From positions 22,591 through 62,703 of the forward strand of contig DGTS01000037.1 in the NCBI GenBank assembly GCA_002394385.1: a stretch of 40,113 nucleotides of DNA, written 5' to 3'. Below, one piece after another: positions 23,547 through 30,219 of the stretch. The first letter of the stretch is position 1; each line of letters starts with the position of its first letter. A program made the translations under genes and the position numbers. The notes below the pieces were generated by a model, which worked only from the letters and a program-made list of their open reading frames with translations, was not told the origin of the DNA and searched no databases. This DNA is from Prevotella sp. UBA4330 (GTDB taxonomy: Bacteria > Bacteroidota > Bacteroidia > Bacteroidales > Bacteroidaceae).

Positions 23547-25592
23547 ATGAAGAGTCTTTTCTTAACAGTATTATTAGCAGTAATCAGCATCGCCTCTTAC
23601 GCTTCGGGCGAAGAGACGATAGCAAGTCCCGACGGGATGTTGACAGTGACCGTTAGCGATGCCGACGGCAAACCAACGTATAAGGTAGATTATCAAGGCA
23701 CAGCGATGCTATTGTCATCGCCGCTGGGCATCACCACAGAGAAACAAGACCTCACGCAAGGGCTCACTCTCGCGCAAACCGAAAAGGAGAGGGCTGTCGC
23801 AAACTACACCCTGCGCAACATCAAGCAGAGCAATGTCAACGTTGAGGCAACGCGCGCGGTGTGTCATTTCCAGAAAGAAGGCAAACAGGTGTTGGACATC
23901 ATCTTCTGGGTGAGCAACCGCGATGTGGCATTCCGCTATGTCATCTATCCGCAGCGAGACAAGCACTCGTGCGTGATAAAGAGTGAGGCGACGGGATTTC
24001 AGTTGCCAGACGGCACAACGACGTTCCTGTGCCCGCAGATGAAGCCGATGACGGGATTTGCGGGAACAGCCCCAAGTTACGAGACAAACTATGAGACCGA
24101 CGCACCGATGGGTACGAACGGCTGGGGCGGCGGTTTCACCTTCCCATGCCTGTTTAAAGTGGGGCAGAATGCCAGCAACGATAAGGAAAACAGCAAGCAA
24201 ACCCCGCTCAACACTCATCGCTCCGCTCGACCCAAAGGGGCGCTTTCAAAGCAAAGCGGAGAAAGAACCCTCAACACCAACTGGGTGCTGATAAGCGAGG
24301 CAGGAACCGACGGCAGTTACTGCGGTTGCCGACTCCTCAACGAGCACGGTGGACTCTATCGCATCGGCTTCCCACAGGAGGGCGAATGTAACGGCATAGG
24401 CTCCGTGACACCGTCAATGCCTTTGCCTGCCACCACACCGTGGCGCACCATCACCGTGGGACCGCTTGCGAATATCGTAGAGACAACGGTGCCCTTTGAT
24501 GTCACCGCCCCTAAGTATGAGGCTTCGCAGGAGTATGTCTATGGCAAAGGCTCCTGGTCGTGGATTATCGGCATGGACCCCAGTTGCAACTACGACGAGC
24601 AGAAGCGATACATCGATTTCTCTGCTGCTATGGGCTATCAGTCGGTGCTCGTCGATGCCCTGTGGGACCGCCAGATAGGTTACGAGGGAATAGAGCGTCT
24701 GGCACGTTACGGCAAGGAGAAAGGCGTGGCGCTCTTCTTGTGGTATAACAGCAACGGCTCGTGGAACGATGCACCGCAGAGTCCGCTGGGCAAGATGAAC
24801 AACATCGTGGAACGGCGCAAGGAGATGAAGTGGATGCGTGACGCTGGAATACGTGGCATAAAGGTGGATTTCTTCGGCGGCGACAAACAGCAGACGTTGC
24901 AACTCTATGAGGACATCCTCGCCGATGCCAACGACTACGGTCTGCTGGTGATATTCCACGGCTGCACACTGCCGAGAGGATGGGAGCGCATGTATCCCAA
25001 CTACGCCGCTTCTGAGGCTGTCTTGGCATCAGAGAACCTGCACTTCTCGCAGGGGATGTGTGACGCTGAGGCGCGCAACGCCTGTATCCACCCCTTCATA
25101 CGCAACACAGTGGGCTCGATGGACTTCGGCGGCTCCACACTAAACAAATACTATGGTGCCGACAACAAGCATGGCAACATACGCCGCACGAGCGATGTGT
25201 TTGCCCTCGCCATTGCCGTTCTCTTCCAAAGTGCGGTGCAGCACTTCGCTCTCGCGCCAAACAACCTCACCGACGCACCGGCATGGGCGATAGACTTCAT
25301 GAAGCAGGTGCCCACGACATGGGACGAGACGCGTTTCATAGACGGTTACCCAGGCAAGTATGTCATCATGGCACGGCGCTGTGGCGACCGCTGGTTTATT
25401 GTGGGCATAAATGCTGAGAAGAAGCCTTTGCAGACCACCCTCACTCTCCCGATGTTCGCCGCAGGCACTGACATGCGCGTTTATAGCGACGACAGCAACA
25501 TCAACGGTAGTGTGAGGACCGTGCGCCAGAACAAGAAACAGCAGATAAAAGTCACCATTCCTTGCAACGGAGGACTGGTAATAACAAAATAA
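23547..25592 (+). CDS. GH97 glycosidase, retaining (alpha-galactosidase-like) type
   Basis: The 681-residue secreted protein (signal to SYASG) has the GH97 order: N-terminal beta-super-sandwich, a (beta/alpha)8 barrel beginning KGSWSWIIG, and a C-terminal beta domain ending GGLVITK. In the barrel, Asp441 in GIKVDFFGGDKQ is at the position of the retaining nucleophile and Glu490 in YAASEAVLASENLH is the likely acid/base, 49 residues later. This Asp points to the retaining branch (alpha-galactosidase or beta-L-arabinopyranosidase) rather than SusB-like inverting alpha-glucosidases. A repeat-derived insertion (24200-24280) interrupts the N-terminal domain in frame (about residues 218-245). Its expected job is removing galactosyl or arabinopyranosyl caps from imported oligosaccharides. 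Confidence 0.9.
   Translation: MKSLFLTVLLAVISIASYASGEETIASPDGMLTVTVSDADGKPTYKVDYQGTAMLLSSPLGITTEKQDLTQGLTLAQTEKERAVANYTLRNIKQSNVNVEATRAVCHFQKEGKQVLDIIFWVSNRDVAFRYVIYPQRDKHSCVIKSEATGFQLPDGTTTFLCPQMKPMTGFAGTAPSYETNYETDAPMGTNGWGGGFTFPCLFKVGQNASNDKENSKQTPLNTHRSARPKGALSKQSGERTLNTNWVLISEAGTDGSYCGCRLLNEHGGLYRIGFPQEGECNGIGSVTPSMPLPATTPWRTITVGPLANIVETTVPFDVTAPKYEASQEYVYGKGSWSWIIGMDPSCNYDEQKRYIDFSAAMGYQSVLVDALWDRQIGYEGIERLARYGKEKGVALFLWYNSNGSWNDAPQSPLGKMNNIVERRKEMKWMRDAGIRGIKVDFFGGDKQQTLQLYEDILADANDYGLLVIFHGCTLPRGWERMYPNYAASEAVLASENLHFSQGMCDAEARNACIHPFIRNTVGSMDFGGSTLNKYYGADNKHGNIRRTSDVFALAIAVLFQSAVQHFALAPNNLTDAPAWAIDFMKQVPTTWDETRFIDGYPGKYVIMARRCGDRWFIVGINAEKKPLQTTLTLPMFAAGTDMRVYSDDSNINGSVRTVRQNKKQQIKVTIPCNGGLVITK
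24200..24280 (+). repeat. In-frame repeat insertion in GH97
   Basis: The tract has CCCCGCTCAACACTC and ACCCTCAACACC ends around a stem CTCCGCT (24221-24227)/AGCGGAG (24255-24261). It encodes a polar segment from QTPLNTHRSA to ERTLNTN that other GH97 proteins would not be expected to contain. Confidence 0.65.
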
Positions 25593-25624
25593 GAAAGGCA
25601 ATTATATCCTATCTGACCCCATCG

Positions 25625-25799
25625 CTAATGACTCCCCGCCCCTGTAGGGGAGGGGTAGGGGGTGGGGTCAGTGTCTTTCTCCACACACAACATCTTTCAT
25701 GCCCTTCTGTCTCCTGTATTAATATCAATCCAAAGCCTCACCCCTATCCCCTCTCCAAGGGGCGAGGGGGACTTTAAGGAGCGGGGAGACGTTGTGTCC
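25625..25799. repeat. GC-rich palindromic repeat element, copy 2
   Basis: It has the same left module (CCCCGCCCCTGTAGGGG, GGGGTGGGGTC) and right module (CCTCACCCCTA, CCCCTCTCCAAGGGGCGAGGGG, GCGGGGAG) as copy 1. Its first 22 nt (25625-25646) are the exact reverse complement of the last 22 nt of copy 1 (23019-23040). Confidence 0.75.
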
Positions 25800-25900
25800 G
25801 TCTTATTTTAGAACACTAACACATTTGGAGGGTCTAATTGTGCATAGTCCCCATAAGAAATGCCGCTTTAGAGTCTCAAAGGACATAAACTGGAAAACGA

Positions 25901-25933
25901 AATAGCCTGTTTTGGATTCCAAAACAGGCTATT
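25901..25933. terminator. Bidirectional terminator, 16-bp perfect stem
   Basis: AATAGCCTGTTTTGGA (25901-25916) and TCCAAAACAGGCTATT (25918-25933) are perfect inverted repeats around a single T, flanked by A/T on both sides. It lies between the convergent GH97 and esterase genes. Confidence 0.75.
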
Positions 25934-25940
25934 TTACTGA

Positions 25941-25981
25941 CCAATATAGGCTATTTTACTTAGCAATATAGGCTATATTGG
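25941..25981. terminator. Second hairpin built from TAGGCTATT repeats
   Basis: CCAATATAG (25941-25949) pairs with CTATATTGG (25973-25981). TAGGCTAT recurs at 25947 and 25969, with a related AGGCTATT at 25926. The hairpin ends 5 nt before the esterase stop codon. Confidence 0.5.
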
Positions 25982-25985
25982 TATA

Positions 25986-26942
25986 TTATTTCTGTGCTTC
26001 GCGAGCATTGTTGAGGAACGTCACCATGCGTGTAAGGTTCTCCTCGGTGTACATGTTGAAGCCGTGGCCACCGCCTTCAACGGGATAGAACTCGTGCTTC
26101 ACGCCCTTGTCTTGCAGTGCGCGGGCGAAAATCTCGCCCTGACAGAAGGGCACAACGTTATCGACAGTGCCGTGGAACACGATGAACGGCACATCGTCGG
26201 CATCGAGATAGGATATTGGCGAAAGCGTCTTATAACGGTCGGGATTATCCTCTTTCTTCACTCCGAGCAGCACTTCCTCAGGACTCACGTCCATCTTCAT
26301 TCCCTCGCCGCAGTCCATGTGGAGCAGGTCGATGGGGCCCGACCAGTCAACAGCGGCGTTCACTTGGCTGCTGTGATCGGTGTAAAGACCCACACTGCCC
26401 TCGAGGTCGATGGTCTCGGTGCCTATCGTTGCCGTCTTTGTGCCTGACGTGGCAGCGGCAAGCGACGACAGGTGACCGCCCGACGAGAATCCAGATGTTG
26501 CTATGAACGTCGTGTCGAGGTTGTAGTCGGCAGCCTTGGCGCGCACGAATCTTATCACCGCCTTTATGTCGTGTATCTGTGCCGGATACTTCGCGTCCAT
26601 GCTTGAGCGGTGGTTAGGTGTCACCACAGCGTAGCCAGCCTTGAGCAGTGCGGTGCAGATGGTGCCCAGGTCGGCCATTCCCTTGCTGCTGTTGCTGAAC
26701 CATGCGCTGCCGTAGATGTGTATCACAACGGGATATTTGTCCTGTTTCTTCTCTGGCAGATAGATGTCCAGTGTGTGAAAAGCGTCGTTGTCGGCGGCAT
26801 AGTTGATGTCGCTGAACTTCTTGGAGTAGTGCATGTCCTCGGCAGATATCTGCTGACCGCCGAAGCCGAAGCCTCCTGGCATCTGTGCGTTTGCACTAAT
26901 TGCGAACAGTGCTACCGCAAAAGATAATATCAGTTTCTTCAT
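25986..26942 (-). CDS. Secreted alpha/beta-hydrolase, probable carbohydrate esterase
   Basis: The 318-residue protein has a signal peptide (MKKLILSFAVALFAISANAQ) and a Gly/Phe-rich spacer, then an alpha/beta-hydrolase fold: oxyanion motif HIYGSAWF (about 75-82), nucleophile Ser153 in GFSSGG, Asp261 in GTVDNVVP and His293 in GGGHGF. The triad is complete. It resembles BD-FAE-like acetyl or feruloyl esterases found in xylan loci; the ester substrate is inferred from context. It is the last gene of a minus-strand group with GH43 and a jelly-roll protein. The 202-nt gap in front has no promoter that I can recognise. Confidence 0.85.
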   Translation of the reverse strand: MKKLILSFAVALFAISANAQMPGGFGFGGQQISAEDMHYSKKFSDINYAADNDAFHTLDIYLPEKKQDKYPVVIHIYGSAWFSNSSKGMADLGTICTALLKAGYAVVTPNHRSSMDAKYPAQIHDIKAVIRFVRAKAADYNLDTTFIATSGFSSGGHLSSLAAATSGTKTATIGTETIDLEGSVGLYTDHSSQVNAAVDWSGPIDLLHMDCGEGMKMDVSPEEVLLGVKKEDNPDRYKTLSPISYLDADDVPFIVFHGTVDNVVPFCQGEIFARALQDKGVKHEFYPVEGGGHGFNMYTEENLTRMVTFLNNAREAQK

Positions 26943-26989
26943 ATTGCGTCTTTATTTTGAATGTAATTATTATAGTATGATCTCATTGC

Positions 26990-27026
26990 TGATGACTCCT
27001 CGCCCCTACAGGGGCGGGAAACATCG
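26990..27026. repeat. GC-rich palindromic repeat, mini-copy
   Basis: CGCCCC-TACA-GGGGCG (27001-27016) is a perfect stem. The flanks TGATGACTC and GGGAAACATCG match the right end and the reverse complement of the left end of copy 1, as if the outer ends had been joined without the middle. Confidence 0.65.
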
Positions 27027-27103
27027 TGTAAGACAACTTACATATCACGATATTATTTATAGGGAATAATTATATATACTCCCTTTTTTGAATGTTGAAT
27101 CAT

Positions 27104-27144
27104 GACACACTCTCAACTCTCATCTCTCAACTCTCATCTCTCAA
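27104..27144. repeat. CTCAACTCTCAT simple repeat downstream of GH43
   Basis: Units of CTCTCAACTCTCAT and TCTCTCAACT are repeated right up to the GH43 stop codon (27145-27147). It is related in style to the CTCAACCC tracts inside other genes. Confidence 0.65.
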
Positions 27145-28578
27145 CTACTTCAGTCTCCATTTCGAGTTGTCGCTATTGAAGTCGAACTCCGCGAGGGTAG
27201 GGGTGCTGTCTGCTATCGAGACGAGAGCCAGACGGCGGTCGGTTCCGGGCACTTTCTTAGGCATGATGCGGAAGGTGCCGTCGATGAGTTGGTCGATGCG
27301 CCACAGTTGTTCGGGTGCTGCGGTGAAGTTCTCCACGCTTGTCACCTCGCAGTCGGCAGTTGCAGCCAGTGCGCGGTGAGTGCCCTCAATCTCTATCTTA
27401 TAATAAGGTTGTCCCATGTAGCCTCCTGCGTCGGGCACGGCGGTGATGGTCCAGCGCTGGTGAGGGCGCATCATGTTGTCGCCGCAGCGCACTGCGATGT
27501 CGCCAGCAGCCCACGAGTCTTTCACGTCCTCAAGACGCTGCATGTCGATAGGAGTGATTGGCTGGTTGGGGTCGCGGCGGAACCAGAAGCGGCGTCCTGC
27601 CTCGATGCGGGTGAAATCGACAGCCAGTTCGAGCGCGTAGCCGCGACGCTCGGAGATGATAGAGTAGGTGCCTTCGTGGAAGGGGTCGCCAGCCTCTGGC
27701 CATCCGTTCTTCCACAGCAGCGGGCGAATGCCCAGAACGCTGTAGCCGCCCTGGTCGAAGTCGGCCTCGAAGTGGCATGACATCTTCTCAACTCCCTCTT
27801 CCTCAACGATACGTCCGAAGTGGCCTGGACCCGTAACGCGCTCGTGAGCAGCGATTACCATGCGTCCGCCGCCTTCGAGCATTGAGCGTCCCACGTTGTC
27901 GATGTAAGGGCCAGTGACGCTGCGCGAGCGTCCCACCACGATGTTATACGTTGAGTTCACTCCGTCGCAGCATGTGCCGTGAGTGCCTAACAGATAGTAC
28001 CATCCGTCACGGTAAATGAGGTCGGTAGCCTCGCAGTCGATGGCAATATTAATTGCCTCGTTGCCCTCAACGCGCTTTCCTGTCTTCGGGTCGAGTTCCA
28101 CGAGACGTATGAAACCGAAGTATGTGCCGTAACTTAGCCACAGACGGCCTGTGGTGGGGTCGAGCAGCAGACCTGGGTCGATGGCATCGCAGTCCTCGTT
28201 GCCGTCGGTGTCAGCCACCATGATAGGCTCGGTGTATTTAAAGTCGGGCGACTTGGGGTCGAGGGTCTTGTTCCACATGGTGAGAATCCTTCCGTTGTGA
28301 CCGCCACCGAGTCCGCCGCCTGTAGCGCCATAAGCCACGAGATAGCGGTCGCCAATCTTCAGAACGTCGGGTGCTGCGCCGCCGCCGGGACGTACAGCGC
28401 CCATGTCCCATGTCCATCCGTCCTCGGATATCAGACCTCCCTCGCCTGTTCCGAAGGTGTAGTATTTTCCGTCACACTCTTGAATCGTTGACGGGTCGTG
28501 TATGAACGGCTTTCCTGTCTGAGCCGAAGCCGCCTGTGCCAATGCTATGGCAACCATTATGCTGATGTATTTCTTCAT
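27145..28578 (-). CDS. GH43 enzyme with C-terminal beta-trefoil-like domain (arabinanase/arabinofuranosidase type)
   Basis: The 477-residue protein starts at MKKYISIMVAIALAQAASAQ, a clear signal peptide; the longer frame to 28668 only translates the 9-bp repeat and is rejected. The GH43 propeller has Asp28 (FIHDPS), Asp134 (AIDPGLL) and Glu183 (DCEATDL), the expected base, modulator and acid. The arabinanase-like spacing (HDPS, GAAPDVL, SYGTYFG, GTCCDG) suggests action on alpha-L-arabinan or arabinose side chains. The last ~110 residues (HQRWTITAVPDAGGY...LWRIDQLIDGTFRI) resemble a lectin-like beta-trefoil module. It lies 67 nt downstream of the jelly-roll protein gene and is likely in one operon. 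Confidence 0.87.
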   Translation of the reverse strand: MKKYISIMVAIALAQAASAQTGKPFIHDPSTIQECDGKYYTFGTGEGGLISEDGWTWDMGAVRPGGGAAPDVLKIGDRYLVAYGATGGGLGGGHNGRILTMWNKTLDPKSPDFKYTEPIMVADTDGNEDCDAIDPGLLLDPTTGRLWLSYGTYFGFIRLVELDPKTGKRVEGNEAINIAIDCEATDLIYRDGWYYLLGTHGTCCDGVNSTYNIVVGRSRSVTGPYIDNVGRSMLEGGGRMVIAAHERVTGPGHFGRIVEEEGVEKMSCHFEADFDQGGYSVLGIRPLLWKNGWPEAGDPFHEGTYSIISERRGYALELAVDFTRIEAGRRFWFRRDPNQPITPIDMQRLEDVKDSWAAGDIAVRCGDNMMRPHQRWTITAVPDAGGYMGQPYYKIEIEGTHRALAATADCEVTSVENFTAAPEQLWRIDQLIDGTFRIMPKKVPGTDRRLALVSIADSTPTLAEFDFNSDNSKWRLK

Positions 28579-28592
28579 GATTATCTGTTTTT

Positions 28593-28655
28593 TTTCTAGT
28601 ATTTCTAGCCTTTCTAGTCTTTCTAGTATTTCTAGCCTTTCTAGATTATCTAGGG
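28593..28655. repeat. 7 x 9 bp tandem repeat (TTTCTAGNN)
   Basis: Seven consecutive 9-bp units TTTCTAG plus TA, CC, TC, TA, CC, AT and a diverged last unit, with a 27-bp higher-order period. The array overlaps the stop codon of the upstream gene and fills the leader of the GH43 gene. Confidence 0.85.
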
Positions 28656-29332
28656 TTAATAATTTCAATATTCTTTATCGGTTCTCCTTTCTCGTTAACG
28701 AAGCGCACGCAGAAGTCGCTCATGCCCGGACCGTTGATAACTGCCCCGCGAATGATGTTGGTGCCTTTCTTTAGAGTGATGCGATGGCTCATGGCATCAT
28801 CGACAACCATGCGGCGGTCGCCTGAGAGAAGCAGTGCCTCCTCGCCATTCACCCACCACATCGACGCCGAGTTGCTTCCCACAGCAAGACGCACGTTGGG
28901 AATGTCCTCGTCGCAATTTACCACGGTGACAGCCCAATAGAGCACACCATAGAGTCGGTTCTTTGTTGCCTCTCCGAAGCGGAAGAGTTTCACGTTGTAC
29001 AGGTTGCTCTCGAGCGAGTGCCACTGCAGAGTCTCGCCGCCCACCTTCACTTTCGCTCCGTCCTTGGGCAGCACGGTCTTCTGTCCTTTGAAATACTCGT
29101 GATTGAAAGCGTCGCGCAGATAACTGTCGGTGAAGACGATGTTCGTGCGATTCTCCTTCACGATGGGTTCAAGTAACATCCAGCGCCTTATGAAACCCTT
29201 GTCGTCGGGCATTGATGTGGCACTTGCTGGTTTCGAGAAGTAGTCCTTCGGCTGCGCTGCGGCAGTGGACCACGACGTTGCCATGACAATAGCGATGGCA
29301 AGAAATGCTTTTTTTAGATTGTACTTATACAT
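28646..29332 (-). CDS. Exported protein with jelly-roll-like domain, function unknown
   Basis: The 228-residue protein has a signal peptide (AFLAIAIVMATSWSTAAAQ). The rest is rich in beta structure: VFTDSYLRDAF, a WAVTVVNCDEDIPNVRLAVGS strand pair, SMWWVNGEEALLL and TNIIRGAVINGPG, a pattern resembling galactose-binding/PA14-like sandwich domains in glycosidases. No catalytic motif was recognised. It is the first gene of a minus-strand group with GH43 and an esterase, so a carbohydrate-binding role is plausible. Its last codons lie in the 9-bp repeat array. Confidence 0.7.
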   Translation of the reverse strand: MYKYNLKKAFLAIAIVMATSWSTAAAQPKDYFSKPASATSMPDDKGFIRRWMLLEPIVKENRTNIVFTDSYLRDAFNHEYFKGQKTVLPKDGAKVKVGGETLQWHSLESNLYNVKLFRFGEATKNRLYGVLYWAVTVVNCDEDIPNVRLAVGSNSASMWWVNGEEALLLSGDRRMVVDDAMSHRITLKKGTNIIRGAVINGPGMSDFCVRFVNEKGEPIKNIEIINPR

Positions 29333-29609
29333 TATTAATAATAATAGGTAAATAGATTACATGTGTTTGATATTGCTGAAATCGATACAAATATACGAAT
29401 TATTTTTTAACCTAAAACACTCTGCCCGTTGTTTACAACGAAAAAAAATCACTTTGATACATAAAAACAAATTTGCATATAGAAAAAACAAAGAGTAATC
29501 AGAAAGAGGCAGGGTAAAAAATGATGCAATTATGGTGTTTTATTCTTTTCTTGCAACATATCACAAAGTTTATGAAACTAAAATACTTGACACGTAAGAA
29601 ATATCTTCT
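29333..29609. other. AT-rich divergent intergenic region
   Basis: No gene is supported. On the minus strand TATATTTG (29395-29388) is a -7 box 55 nt before the ATG at 29332; no TTG stands at its -33. The rest is AT-rich. Confidence 0.5.
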
Positions 29610-29617
29610 TAACTTTG
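29587..29617 (+). promoter_or_regulatory. Promoter of a candidate small RNA
   Basis: TTG at 29587-29589, a 20-nt spacer and TAACTTTG at 29610-29617 form one of the best promoter matches in the window, with no gene directly behind it. Confidence 0.6.
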
Positions 29618-29622
29618 CACCG

Positions 29623-29779
29623 TGAAAATATCGCAAAGAGTTTTAGTTAGTTTGGCACGAACCAGACATAGCAAACATACAATACGCATTTTTAAGGTTA
29701 CAATAGTTAAGTATTAGTTATTAGCAGTTAGTTTTTTCATTTTTAGAGTTCAGGCGCGTCGGGAGATGCGCCTTTTCTT
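29623..29779 (+). ncRNA. Candidate small RNA upstream of susC
   Basis: A consensus promoter (29587-29617) is followed about 150 nt later by a strong intrinsic terminator (29752-29779), and the sequence between has no convincing ORF. Start and end are estimated from promoter and terminator positions. It could be a trans-acting sRNA or a leader that attenuates susC transcription. I do not recognise it as a known RNA family. Confidence 0.4.
29752..29779 (+). terminator. Terminator of the candidate small RNA
   Basis: AGGCGCGTC (29752-29760), loop GGGA, GATGCGCCT (29765-29773); one G-T wobble in a 9-bp stem, followed by TTTCTTTTT. Confidence 0.7.
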
Positions 29780-29832
29780 TTTAGTTTCGTTTGCAATTGT
29801 TCTCATTTTTTTTCAAAAAGTTGCCGAAATGT

Positions 29833-29863
29833 TTGGAAGTTATCAAATACTTTTGTAATTTTG
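29833..29863 (+). promoter_or_regulatory. Promoter of the susC operon (distal)
   Basis: TTG at 29833-29835, a 20-nt spacer and TAATTTTG at 29856-29863. It is 356 nt before the susC ATG, implying a long leader. Confidence 0.55.
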
Positions 29864-29869
29864 CCCCGA

Positions 29870-30219
29870 ATTAGCAAGTGGTATGATACTATATGATGCT
29901 GATGGGCAATTGGCCCAGACCTGATGAAAACATTTATAATGTAATCGGAAAGAGCAGTCAGTTATTCAAGCAACTGTGTGATATGCTTTGACGAGTTGGA
30001 TGTCGTCTGCTGTGGAGTTTGGGGCCTGTTTCAGACAATAATGTTACATGGCGTAAAAACTTTGTAATGCTGCGTAAACACCATTTATAATATAATATTT
30101 AACTTTGCAGCGGTCTTAGCATCAATTGTAATTGTTGTAAACCTATTGAAGAAGAAACATAGAAATAACCAAATTTTATAATATCATTTTTTAATAACCT
30201 TTCATTAACTTAACAAAAC
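29870..30219 (+). other. Long susC leader region
   Basis: No gene of more than 13 codons is supported; a tiny frame ATG ATA CTA ... TGA (29884-29925) exists but has no other support. A small stem TGGGC (29903-29907)/GCCCA (29913-29917) is present. A second -7 box lies at 30100-30107. Confidence 0.45.
30100..30107 (+). promoter_or_regulatory. Proximal -7 box for susC
   Basis: TAACTTTG, a full -7 match, 112 nt before the susC ATG. No TTG at the expected -33 position, as is often the case for promoters that need an activator. Confidence 0.45.

Larger units (their letters stand above)
25800..25985. other. Spacer between convergent GH97 and esterase genes
   Basis: No gene is supported. The left half is plain sequence; the right half is occupied by the terminator hairpins at 25901-25981. 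Confidence 0.5.

Noticed and set aside
28579..28668. N-terminal extension of GH43 (LERLEILE repeats)
   Set aside because: It is a translation of the 9-bp tandem array; a proper signal peptide starts at 28578.
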